NCBI RefSeq assembly: GCF_018263855.1 | Contig: NZ_CP073318.1 | Coordinates: 10,850,001 to 10,914,000, forward strand | From: Kutzneria sp. CA-103260 | Lineage (GTDB): Bacteria; Actinomycetota; Actinomycetes; Mycobacteriales; Pseudonocardiaceae | DNA: 64,000 bases | Reading direction: 5' to 3' | In this document: piece by piece, positions 36,747-44,480 of the stretch | Layout of the letters: each line of letters opens with the position of its first letter | Numbering within the stretch: position 1 is the first letter of the stretch | Position numbers and translations under genes: made by a program | Notes under the pieces: model-generated | Databases searched by the model: none | What the model saw: only the letters and a program-made list of their open reading frames with translations | Told to the model about the DNA's origin: nothing

Positions 36747-36783
36747 GTGACCGCCCTACCGCCGTTCGGCGGCCAGGCGTCAC
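36747..36783 (-). terminator. Hairpin after flavoprotein gene
   Basis: GTGACCGCC pairs with GGCGTCAC (one bulged base), enclosing the inner stem CCGCC-GTTC-GGCGG, 36 nt beyond the minus-strand flavoprotein stop codon. Confidence 0.6.
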
Positions 36784-36818
36784 GGATTCCGAGAATTGGT
36801 CATGAATCGTTTCCCGGG

Positions 36819-37760
36819 CTAGCCGAGCCGGCTGGCCAGTGCGCGGCCTAATGCCGTGCCGGACAGCCAGGCCGTCTGCAGTCGAGACGGCCCCCACGCG
36901 TCACCGCACACCCCGATGTTGTCGTCGTCCAGGTGGAACGGTTGGGTGGACGGCGATTCCGGGCGGGCGTGCAGCCACTGGTGGGCGTAGCCGGTGACCG
37001 GCCGCGCCGGCAGTCCGAGCACCGCCTCCACAGCGTCCTCCACCTCGGCGATGACCTGGTCGTGGGCGCCCAACCGGTCCGCCGTGTAGGCGGCCGTCGT
37101 GTGCGCGACCAGCACCGGCTCGCCGTCGCCGCGGCGGTCGCCGTCGTCGCAGATGGACGTCAGCACCTCGTGGCCGTTCACGAACGCGCCACCGAAATCG
37201 GGCCAAGTCCGTTCGGGATAGCGCAACGTCACCGCGAACGACGGCTGCCAGTCCTGGCCGTCCGCCGCCGCGCGTGCCGCCCGCAGGCACGGATCCAGCA
37301 CCGCCAGCGCCTGCGGGCCCGGCATCGCCAGCACGACCGCGTCCACCGGGACGCCGTCGACCATCGGGCCCGGCTCCACCGCCGTCACCGCGTGCTGGAG
37401 CTTGACCGTCAGACCGTCCGCCAGGTTCTCGGCCAGGCTGCGCAGTCCGCGCGGCGCGGCCCAGCGCATCGGGCCCGGCCGTGACTCCCGCTGGCCGCCC
37501 TCGAAGGCGACCAGCGTGTCGGTCCACTCGCGAGCCAGGCCGGCGTCGCGCCAACCCTGCACCATCGCGTCGAAATCCGGGTCGCTCACCGTGAAGTAGG
37601 CCGCCCCGATGTCGGCCGGGCGGCCGTCGTAGCGGCGGGTCGCCAGGCGGCCACCGACCACCGGGGTCCGCTCCAGCACCCGGACATCGATGCCGGCGTC
37701 GACCAGGACACGGGCACAGGCCAGGCCGGCGATGCCGGCGCCGACGACCACAACGCTCAC
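36819..37760 (-). CDS. FAD-dependent amine-oxidase/renalase-like flavoprotein
   Basis: 313 residues from a GTG. The FAD-binding start VVVVGAGIAGLACARVLVDA is followed by VLERTPVVGGRLATRRYDG and DIGAAYFTVSDPDFD, as in renalase-like NAD(P)/FAD proteins. The C-terminal NIGVCGDAWGPSRLQTAWLS is the second FAD contact. Such enzymes oxidise amines or dihydronicotinamide isomers, or act as desaturases; the substrate is unknown. The GTG giving VSVVVVGAG is placed just before the dinucleotide fold, with GGTGATC upstream. Downstream of the secreted I36 gene on the same strand (19 nt), although functional linkage is doubtful. Confidence 0.83.
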   Translation of the reverse strand: MSVVVVGAGIAGLACARVLVDAGIDVRVLERTPVVGGRLATRRYDGRPADIGAAYFTVSDPDFDAMVQGWRDAGLAREWTDTLVAFEGGQRESRPGPMRWAAPRGLRSLAENLADGLTVKLQHAVTAVEPGPMVDGVPVDAVVLAMPGPQALAVLDPCLRAARAAADGQDWQPSFAVTLRYPERTWPDFGGAFVNGHEVLTSICDDGDRRGDGEPVLVAHTTAAYTADRLGAHDQVIAEVEDAVEAVLGLPARPVTGYAHQWLHARPESPSTQPFHLDDDNIGVCGDAWGPSRLQTAWLSGTALGRALASRLG

Positions 37761-37779
37761 GATCACCACAGTAAGGGCG

Positions 37780-38301
37780 TCACTCCCACACCTGGATCGC
37801 CCGTACCACAAATGGCGCATTCGGCACGTACACGCCGCCCTTGGGATACGTGGTGAACTCCGCCTCGGTCGAGCAGCGCACGCCCTCGTAGACCGAGACG
37901 TCCTTGGTCATCGCGTTGACCAGTGACTTGGCCACCAGCTCCTCGGGCAGCGGCACGCACTGGTTGGGATTGGCCGTCTGCAGGTTCAGTCGCGCCGCCT
38001 TGCCGGTGAAGTTGGCCCCGCTCCACGCGCAAAACGAGCCGGCGTCGCATTTGGCGTCGGTCGGCCCGGCCTGGAGCTTCGACCCGACTCGCGGTCTCGG
38101 CGGCAGCAACCCAGCCAGGCTCCGCCCCGTCACCGCTTCCGCTGCTTGTTGCTGCGTCACGGTTCCCGCTGCCGTCGGCCGGTCCGCCGAGGTTCCCGCC
38201 GTCGTCTGCCGCGCCGTCGCTTCCGCCGTCGGCGCCACTGTTCCCGCCGTTGCTGTGGTGATCACCACGGCCGCCGTGATGATCATCATTCGGACTGTCA
38301 T
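37780..38301 (-). CDS. Secreted peptidase inhibitor I36 family protein
   Basis: 173 residues. An N-terminal signal sequence (MTVRMMIITAAVVITTATAG) precedes a Thr/Ala-rich linker. The C-terminal half carries the I36-type beta/gamma-crystallin-like pattern CDAGSFCAWSGANFTGKAAR, with further Cys in NQCVPLP and VRCSTE, giving four probable disulfide Cys. Relatives such as SMI inhibit secreted metallopeptidases; many paralogues have unknown roles. GGAGGAG lies 7 nt before the ATG. Secreted or surface location is inferred. Confidence 0.8.
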   Translation of the reverse strand: MTVRMMIITAAVVITTATAGTVAPTAEATARQTTAGTSADRPTAAGTVTQQQAAEAVTGRSLAGLLPPRPRVGSKLQAGPTDAKCDAGSFCAWSGANFTGKAARLNLQTANPNQCVPLPEELVAKSLVNAMTKDVSVYEGVRCSTEAEFTTYPKGGVYVPNAPFVVRAIQVWE

Positions 38302-38465
38302 GCCCGACTCCTCCCCAGTTCGTTTCCCCTGCTAGGAGCCTTGTCCCGGCGGCTGTCCGCGTCCGCGGTTCCCGTCCCGTTCACCCGTCCGTGAATGCGG
38401 TTCACCCGGCGGTGAGCTACCCCACGCCGGGAACGTGTTCACGGCCGGGCCAAAGGGGGTAAGAC

Positions 38466-39164
38466 ATGGTTGTGGCAACCACTCTTCTGACCCGTCCCGC
38501 CCCGCAGCTCCGTCGTGACCAGCGCGCTCTGGTGGAGGCGATCAGGCGTATGACGGAGTTCGAGGCGGTCGCCGTGCTCCGTGGATTCGACAAGACAAGC
38601 CGGGCCACCCGCGACGCGATCGCCGAGGTCGTTCGGGGACACGGCGGTCGGGTCATCGACGTCACCCCCGTGCCGGGCCTTGGCGAACTGGGCACCGTGC
38701 CCGCCGCCGACCTGGTCGTCGCCACCAACCGCGCGCTGGCCCCGGCGGCCGAGCGCTGCGCCGCCTACTGGAACGTGCCGGCCGTCGTCCCCGGCGACGG
38801 CGAGGGCGAGCACGGCCGCCTCGTGCGGACCCGCCAGCCCGGCGTCTACGTCACTCACGGCGAGACCGGCCGCGACGTCGCTGTCCGCCAGCTCCGGCTG
38901 CTCGGGCCGGTCAACTGGACCGACGGCACCGCCCCGGCCCGCCCGGCCGAGGAGCTCGTGCTCAAGCCCACCCTCGGCGGCATGGTCGTCACCGCCCAGT
39001 ACGCCGGCACCTCGGTCACCCGCCCGGTGTCCCGCATGATCGAGGTGGAGATCACCGACGAGGTCGTCGCCGAGATCGACGGCCACGCCGCCCTCGTCGG
39101 CGTCGGCCGCTACGAGGCCCGCCCCACCACCCGCCCGGTCTGCCGCGTCACCGTCAACGGCTGA
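38466..39164 (+). CDS. Uncharacterised protein, possible nucleotide-fold
   Basis: 232 residues; no family recognised. A Lys/Arg-rich N-terminus is followed by an alternating strand/helix pattern: VAVLRGFDKTSRATRDAIAE, GRVIDVTPVPG and AADLVVATNRALAPAAERC. The last 70 residues are beta-rich (LVLKPTLGGMVVTAQYAGTS). No signal peptide or membrane helix. AAAGGGGG lies about 8 nt before the ATG. It has its own upstream region, divergent from the I36 gene, and overlaps the convergent serine hydrolase remnant by 11 nt. The sequence looks well conserved in composition, so a real gene is likely. Confidence 0.65.
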   Translation: MVVATTLLTRPAPQLRRDQRALVEAIRRMTEFEAVAVLRGFDKTSRATRDAIAEVVRGHGGRVIDVTPVPGLGELGTVPAADLVVATNRALAPAAERCAAYWNVPAVVPGDGEGEHGRLVRTRQPGVYVTHGETGRDVAVRQLRLLGPVNWTDGTAPARPAEELVLKPTLGGMVVTAQYAGTSVTRPVSRMIEVEITDEVVAEIDGHAALVGVGRYEARPTTRPVCRVTVNG

Positions 39165-40104
39165 CCACCCGCAGGACCCGCTCGGTCAGGTCGATCATCC
39201 GCGGCACGTCGCCGTCGTTGGACAAGGCGGCGACACCGACACCGCGCTCGGGCAGTCGGATTGTCTTGGCGGTCCAGCCGCCGGACCAGCTGCCGCCGTG
39301 GCTGTGCACGAGGACGCCGTCGAGCCGGCTGACCCTTACGCCCCAGGCGTAGTCGATCGGTTCGCCGGCATCGAGCCGGCCGGGTTCGCCGATCAGGTCC
39401 CGCACTCGGTCGGCGAGGGCGCCGCCGGGCAGTAGCGCGTCGTTCCACCGTCCCAGGTCATCGGCGGTGGACCACGCGCCGCCGTCGCCGATGCTCAACG
39501 GTAGCGGCCATTCGCCTTCGGTTGTGGGACAACCAATCGCAGCGTCGGCCGGCGGGGTGTCGGCGCAGAATCGGGTCTGCGTAAGGCCGAACGGCTCGAA
39601 CAGCTCGCGCCGGGCCAGGTCCGCGAACGGCGTGATGCGGTCGATGGCCGCGACCAGGCAGATATAGCCGGCATTGCAGTACTCGTACCGACTGCCCGGC
39701 GTGAAACGAAGTTCGGTGCAGTCGGCCAGTGCCCGCAGCACGGACGGGCTGTCCCAGTGGGATTCGCCGACGCGGTCCTGGAGTTCGGGGTCAGCGGGCA
39801 GGCCGCCGGTGTGGTGGATCAGGTGTCGGATCCGCACCTTGTCGGCCCATGCGGGCAGCTCCGGCAGCCACTCGCGCAGTCACGACTCGACGTCGATAAG
39901 TCCTTGCACCACAAGCAAAGCCGTGCAGACCCCGACCATCTGCTTGGACACCGAGGCGAGGTACGGCACTGTGGTCGGGGTGAACGGCGTGTGCGGCCCC
40001 GCCAACCCTGACGCGACCTCCCTGACGCCCTTGCCGTTACGGACCACGACGGCCACCCCGGGCCCGTCGGCCCTGTAGCCAGCCGCCGCGATCAGGTCAT
40101 CCAA
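39154..40104 (-). pseudogene. Serine hydrolase (beta-lactamase/class C family) interrupted by a TGA codon
   Basis: Two pieces in the same minus frame together make a normal serine hydrolase of about 315 residues. The first 74 residues (from TTG 40104) contain the catalytic SVSK in VPYLASVSKQMVGV. After LIDVES a TGA (plus positions 39880-39882) interrupts, and the frame resumes with LREWLPELPAWADKVRIRHL, exactly the expected continuation. The second piece holds the YxN motif (YEYCNAGY) and HSHGGS. A single nonsense change, perhaps CGA to TGA, would explain it. Readthrough or a sequencing error cannot be excluded. The TTG overlaps the DUF72 gene end. Confidence 0.75.
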
Positions 40105-40906
40105 TGCCGAGCCTCTTCGACAGGCTCATCGCGTCGATCGGGGCTCGCACCTTGGCGTCGTTGTCGAAGTAGACGTGGACGTCGCCGCGGCGGTGCCACT
40201 TGCGGACCTTCCTGGCCCAGCGGTCCAGGGCCTCGTCGGTGTAGCCGCTGACGTACAGCTCCTCGTCGCCGTGTAGGCGCGCATAGGCGAAGTCGGCCGT
40301 CAACTCCTCGAAGTACGGCCACTTCTTCGCCGTGTCGGCCACCACCAGGGCCACGTTGTGCTCGCGCAGCAGCCGTAGGCACTTCTCGTCCTGGAAGCTC
40401 ACGTGCCGGGGCTCCAGGGCGTGCCGCAGCGGTCGGTCCTCGTCGACCCGCAGCCCCTCGTCGTCCTCGATCCGGTCGTCGTGCCGTGCGCCGAGTTTTG
40501 CCGCCGCCGCAGTGCTTTGCGGCAGCAGAGCCAGGAACTCCGCCAGCACCTCCGCGTCGAACCGCAGCGTCGCCGGCAGCTGCCACAGGATCGGGCCCAG
40601 CTTTCCCTCCAGCCGCAACACCCCCGACGCCAGGAAGTTCGCCACCGGCGTCTCCGTGTCCTTGAGCCGCTTCATGTGCGTGATGAACCTCGGCGCCTTG
40701 GTCGCGAACACGAACCCCGCCGGCGTCTGCTCCGCCCATCCCACAAAACTCGCCGGCCGCTGCCGCCCGTAGAACGTCCCGTTGATCTCCACCGAGTTCA
40801 GCCGCCCGGCCAGATACGCCAGCTCCCGCTTCTGCGCCACGCCCTTCGGGTAGAACGTGCCCCGCCACGGCGGGTACACCCAGCCCGACGTCCCGATCCG
40901 GATCAC
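40097..40906 (-). CDS. DUF72 family protein (YecE-like)
   Basis: 269 residues from a GTG with AGGA upstream. The TIM-barrel start VIRIGTSGWVYPPWRGTFYP and the segment LNSVEINGTFYGRQRPASF are diagnostic of DUF72. RHVSFQDEKCLRLLREHNVA and YARLHGDEELYVSGYTDE follow. Widespread in bacteria and archaea; the function remains unproven, although structural similarity to sugar-phosphate isomerases and nucleases has been suggested. Upstream in-frame residues have no similarity. The next gene downstream is the interrupted serine hydrolase. Confidence 0.9.
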   Translation of the reverse strand: MIRIGTSGWVYPPWRGTFYPKGVAQKRELAYLAGRLNSVEINGTFYGRQRPASFVGWAEQTPAGFVFATKAPRFITHMKRLKDTETPVANFLASGVLRLEGKLGPILWQLPATLRFDAEVLAEFLALLPQSTAAAAKLGARHDDRIEDDEGLRVDEDRPLRHALEPRHVSFQDEKCLRLLREHNVALVVADTAKKWPYFEELTADFAYARLHGDEELYVSGYTDEALDRWARKVRKWHRRGDVHVYFDNDAKVRAPIDAMSLSKRLGIG

Positions 40907-40991
40907 CGTGACATCCTGCGCCGCCCGTCGCGGTCCCGCCACCCACAAGGAAAAAGCCCGTCGTCTGTGGGGGGACGACTGGCTCTCTCGG

Positions 40992-41033
40992 CGGCAGGCC
41001 CCGGATCAGGGGTTCGGGATCCGGAGCCTGCCG
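40992..41033 (-). terminator. Terminator of the fatty-acid oxidation operon
   Basis: CGGCAGGCCCCGGATC (40992-41007) pairs with GATCCGGAGCCTGCCG (41018-41033), one mismatch in 16, just 9 nt beyond the multifunctional enzyme stop codon. Confidence 0.8.
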
Positions 41034-41041
41034 ACGACGGA

Positions 41042-43147
41042 TCAGGCGGGGACCGAAGCCACGCCCTGGGCCAGGAAACGCTTGCCGGTGACGCGTTCGG
41101 AGACGCCGGCGCGGTCCAGGTACGGGGTGATGCCGCCGAGCCAGAACGGCCAGCCGGCGCCGAGGATGAGGCACAGGTCGATGTCCTGGGCCTCGGCGAC
41201 GACGCCCTCGTCGAGCATGAGGCGGATCTCCTGGGCCAGCGCCTCCTCGGCGCGGGTGCGGAGCTGCTCGGCGGTCAGCGGAGTGCTGCCGGGCTGCCAC
41301 AGGGCGGCGACCTCGGGGTCGACCTGGGGCTGGCCGGAGGCGTCCCAGGTGTAGACCGCGGTCTTGCCGGCGGCGACGAAGCGCTTCATGTTCTCGCTGA
41401 CGCCGAAGCGGTCCGGGAACGCGGCGTGCATCGTCTCGGCGACGTGCAGGGCGACGGCGGGGCCGACGAGCTGCAGCAGGATCAGCGGGCTCATGGGCAG
41501 GCCCAGGGGATCGAGGGCCTTGTCGGCGACCTCGAACGGGGTGCCCTCGTCGACGGCCCGGATGACCTCGCCCAGGAAGCGGGTGAGCAGGCGGTTGACG
41601 ACGAACGCGGGCGCGTCCTTGACCAGCACGCTGGACTTCTTGAGCTGCTTGCCGACCGCGAACGCGGTGGCCAGCGTGGCGTCGTCGGTCTGCTCGCCGC
41701 GCACGATCTCCAGCAGCGGCAGCACGGCGACGGGGTTGAAGAAGTGGAAACCGACGACCCGCTCGGGGTGCGAGAGCTTCGAGGCCATCTCGGTGATGGA
41801 CAGCGACGAGGTGTTGGTGGCCAGCACGCACTCGGCCGAGACGTGCTCCTCGACCTCGGCGAACACCTGCTGCTTGACCGACAGCTCCTCGAACACGGCC
41901 TCGATGACGAAGTCGGCGTCGGCGAAGGCGGCCTTGTCCAGGGAGCCGCTGACCAGAGCCTTGAGGCGGTTGGCGGCGTCGGGGGACAGGCGCTTCTTAC
42001 CGAGCAGCTTGTCGATCTCGCCGTGCACGTAGCCGACGCCCTTGTCCACCCGCGCCTGGTCGACGTCGGTGAGCACGACGGGCACCTTGAGCTGCCGCGC
42101 GAACAGCAGCGCCAGCTGGCTGGCCATCAGGCCGGCGCCGACGATGCCGACCTTGGTGACCGGTCGGGCCAGGGACTTGTCCGGCGCGCCCGCGGGCTTG
42201 CGGGCCCGCTTCTGCACCAGGTTGAACGAGTACAGGCCGGTGCGCAGCTCATCGGTCATGAGCAGCTCGGCGAGCCCGTCGGTCTCGGCGGCGTAGCCGG
42301 CGTCGAGGTCGTTGCCACGAGCCAGTTCCAGCAGCTCAAGGGCCTTCGTGGCGCCCGGCGAGGCGCCATGGGTCTTGGCCTCGACGAACGCCCGGCCACG
42401 GGCCAGGGCGGCGTCCCACGCCTCGCCCCGGTCGACGTCCTTGCGCTCCACCTTGACGTCCCCGTTGACGACCTTGGCCAGCCACGCCAGCGACTGCTCC
42501 AGGTAGTCGGCGGAGTCGAAGACCACGTCGAAGATGCCGAGCCCGGCCGCCTGCGCCGGCTTGAGCATCTTGTTCTGGTTCAGGGCGTTCTCGATGATCA
42601 CCGTCACGGCCGCGTCCGCGCCGATCAGGTTGGGCAGCAGCTGCGTGCCGCCCCAGCCCGGGAACAGGCCCAGGAACACCTCGGGGAAGGCGATCGCGGC
42701 GGCGTTGGACACCAGGGTCCGGTAGTGGCAGGACAGCGCCAGCTCCAGGCCGCCGCCCATGACCGCGCCGTTGACGAAGGCGAAGGTCGGGATCGTCGAC
42801 TCGGTGAACCGGCGGAACACGTCGTGCCCGGTCTGGGCGATCTGGCGGGCCAGCTCCGGCGAGGACAGCTGCTCGACCCCGGACAGGTCGGCGCCGACGG
42901 CGAACACGAACGGCTTGCCGGTCACGGCGATGGCGGCCGGCTCGGCGGCCAGCGCCTCGTCCAGCGCGGCGTTCAGGCTGACCAGGCTCTGCGGTCCGAA
43001 GGTGGACGGCCGGGTGTGGTCGTGCCCGTTGTCGATGGTGATCAGGGCGACCGGCTTGGCCAGCCCCGGCACCGGAACCAGACGGGTGACGGCCTTGGTG
43101 ACGACCTCGTCCGGGAAGGCCTGCGCGGCCTGCTCAGCGGTGATCAC
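41042..43147 (-). CDS. Fatty acid oxidation multifunctional enzyme (enoyl-CoA hydratase / 3-hydroxyacyl-CoA dehydrogenase)
   Basis: 701 residues, usual FadB/FadJ length. The N-terminal crotonase domain has VALITIDNGHDH and the oxyanion region FVNGAVMGGGLELALSC. The dehydrogenase domain begins VGIVGAGLMASQLALLFA (NAD fold) and includes FHFFNPVAVLPLLEIVRGEQ with the catalytic His, then PAFVVNRLLTRFLGEV. It carries out hydration and oxidation in beta-oxidation, passing 3-ketoacyl-CoA to the thiolase encoded upstream. The GTG overlaps the thiolase stop (GTGA); the long in-frame opening upstream is antisense-like shadow within the thiolase gene. Confidence 0.93.
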   Translation of the reverse strand: MITAEQAAQAFPDEVVTKAVTRLVPVPGLAKPVALITIDNGHDHTRPSTFGPQSLVSLNAALDEALAAEPAAIAVTGKPFVFAVGADLSGVEQLSSPELARQIAQTGHDVFRRFTESTIPTFAFVNGAVMGGGLELALSCHYRTLVSNAAAIAFPEVFLGLFPGWGGTQLLPNLIGADAAVTVIIENALNQNKMLKPAQAAGLGIFDVVFDSADYLEQSLAWLAKVVNGDVKVERKDVDRGEAWDAALARGRAFVEAKTHGASPGATKALELLELARGNDLDAGYAAETDGLAELLMTDELRTGLYSFNLVQKRARKPAGAPDKSLARPVTKVGIVGAGLMASQLALLFARQLKVPVVLTDVDQARVDKGVGYVHGEIDKLLGKKRLSPDAANRLKALVSGSLDKAAFADADFVIEAVFEELSVKQQVFAEVEEHVSAECVLATNTSSLSITEMASKLSHPERVVGFHFFNPVAVLPLLEIVRGEQTDDATLATAFAVGKQLKKSSVLVKDAPAFVVNRLLTRFLGEVIRAVDEGTPFEVADKALDPLGLPMSPLILLQLVGPAVALHVAETMHAAFPDRFGVSENMKRFVAAGKTAVYTWDASGQPQVDPEVAALWQPGSTPLTAEQLRTRAEEALAQEIRLMLDEGVVAEAQDIDLCLILGAGWPFWLGGITPYLDRAGVSERVTGKRFLAQGVASVPA

Positions 43148-44373
43148 TTGTCGCCTCCCTCGAAGTGCGGGTTCTCCCAGATCACGGTGCCGCCCATGCC
43201 GATGCCGATGCACATGGTGGTGATGCCGTAGCGGACGTCGGGCCGCTCGGCGAACTGGTGGGCCAGCTGCGTCATCAGCCGCACGCCGGAGGACGCCAGC
43301 GGGTGGCCGGTGGCGATGGCGCCGCCCCACTGGTTGACCCGCGGGTCGTCGTCGGCGATGCCGAAGTGGTCGAGGAAGGCCAGCACCTGCACGGCGAAGG
43401 CCTCGTTGACCTCGAACAGGCCGATGTCGGAGATGCTCAGGCCGGTGCGGGCCAGCGCCTTCTCGGTGGCCGGCACCGGGCCGACCCCCATCACCTCGGG
43501 CTCGACGCCGGCGAAGGCGTAGCCGACCAGCCGCATGGCCACCGGCAGACCCAGCTCGCGGGCGGTCTCCTCGTCGGCCAGCAGGCAGCCGGTGGCGCCG
43601 TCGTTGAGACCGGCGGCGTTGCCGGCGGTCACCCGACCGTGCGGGCGGAACGGCGTCTTCAGCGTGGCCAGGTCCTCGACGGTGGTGCCCGGACGCGGCG
43701 GCTCGTCGGCGGTGGCCAGGCCCCAGCCCTTGTCCGCGGAGCGGGTGGCGACCGAGACGAACTCGGGGCCGATCTTGCCGGCCTTCACGGCGGCGTCGTA
43801 CTTGGCCTGGGAGGCGGCGGCGAACGCGTCGGCCCGGTCCTTGGTGATGCCCGGGAACCGGTCGTGCAGGTTCTCCGCGGTCTGGCCCATGACCAGCGCG
43901 GAGGTGTCCACCAGGCGGTCGGCCAGGAAGCGCGGGTTGGGGTCGACGCCCTCGCCCATCGGGTGCCGGCCCATGTGCTCGACACCGCCGGCGATGACCA
44001 CGTCGTAGGCGCCGAAGGCGATGCCGCCGGCCGCGGTGGTCACGGCGGTCATGGCGCCGGCGCACATCCGGTCGATGGCGTAGCCGGGCACCGACTTGGG
44101 CAGGCCGGCCAGCAGCGCGGCGGTCCGCCCGATGGTCAGGCCCTGGTCGCCGATCTGGGTGGTGGCCGCGATGGCGACCTCGTCCACCCGCTCCGGGGGG
44201 AGCTCCGGGTGCCGGCGCAGCAGCTCGCGGATCACCTTGACGACGAGGTCGTCCGCGCGGGTCTCGGCGTAGATGCCCTTCGGGCCCGCCTTGCCGAACG
44301 GCGTGCGGACGCCGTCGACGAAGACCACGTTGCGCACGGCCCGTTCCGTCATCGGCGCTACTGGTGCGGCCAC
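43144..44373 (-). CDS. Acetyl-CoA acyltransferase (thiolase)
   Basis: 409 residues. The acyl-enzyme Cys is in YAIDRMCAGAMTAVTTAAGG, the catalytic His in GGAIATGHPLASSGVRLM, and the second Cys in GITTMCIGIGMGG. It cleaves 3-ketoacyl-CoA to acetyl-CoA plus shortened acyl-CoA. GTG start with GGAGGAG 7 nt upstream. Coupled to the multifunctional enzyme gene, forming a beta-oxidation operon. A pair of 14-bp dyads lies in the upstream gap, suggesting repression by a TetR-family regulator that is not in the window. Confidence 0.94.
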   Translation of the reverse strand: MAAPVAPMTERAVRNVVFVDGVRTPFGKAGPKGIYAETRADDLVVKVIRELLRRHPELPPERVDEVAIAATTQIGDQGLTIGRTAALLAGLPKSVPGYAIDRMCAGAMTAVTTAAGGIAFGAYDVVIAGGVEHMGRHPMGEGVDPNPRFLADRLVDTSALVMGQTAENLHDRFPGITKDRADAFAAASQAKYDAAVKAGKIGPEFVSVATRSADKGWGLATADEPPRPGTTVEDLATLKTPFRPHGRVTAGNAAGLNDGATGCLLADEETARELGLPVAMRLVGYAFAGVEPEVMGVGPVPATEKALARTGLSISDIGLFEVNEAFAVQVLAFLDHFGIADDDPRVNQWGGAIATGHPLASSGVRLMTQLAHQFAERPDVRYGITTMCIGIGMGGTVIWENPHFEGGDK

Positions 44374-44416
44374 GGCGTGCTCCTCCTCAGCTCTGAGTAC
44401 GGGTCGACCGGGGTCA

Positions 44417-44462
44417 CTACCGGCCGGTAACCCGAACTCTAGTCGGAGTTACTGGCCGGTAA
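44417..44462. promoter_or_regulatory. Twin dyad operators upstream of thiolase gene
   Basis: Two near-identical 14-bp dyads, CTACCGGCCGGTAA (44417-44430) and TTACTGGCCGGTAA (44449-44462), are spaced 32 bp centre to centre, about three helical turns. They lie 44-89 bp upstream of the minus-strand thiolase start, so a repressor dimer pair or tetramer is plausible. The family (TetR-like) is inferred from dyad shape. Confidence 0.65.
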
Positions 44463-44480
44463 CCAGCAGGGTGGTCGATC

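Larger units (their letters stand above)
36413..36818. other. Upstream region of the aldolase operon
   Basis: 406 bp without a supported gene. Near the operon start it is locally AT-rich (GTTAACAGAATTTAACGG and AAATTATTTG at 36515-36524), unlike the surroundings. A candidate minus-strand -10-like AAATAATT lies downstream of the dyad at 36556-36588. The terminator of the next gene is at 36747-36783. Confidence 0.5.

Noticed and set aside
40403..43231. 942-residue plus-strand open frame opposite DUF72 and the beta-oxidation gene
   Set aside because: Shadow frame; the minus-strand enzymes are unambiguous.
41042..44065. Fusion of thiolase-region sequence to the multifunctional beta-oxidation enzyme
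   Set aside because: The apparent 1007-residue frame only reads through the thiolase gene in the wrong frame; the GTGA overlap gives a normal 701-residue enzyme.
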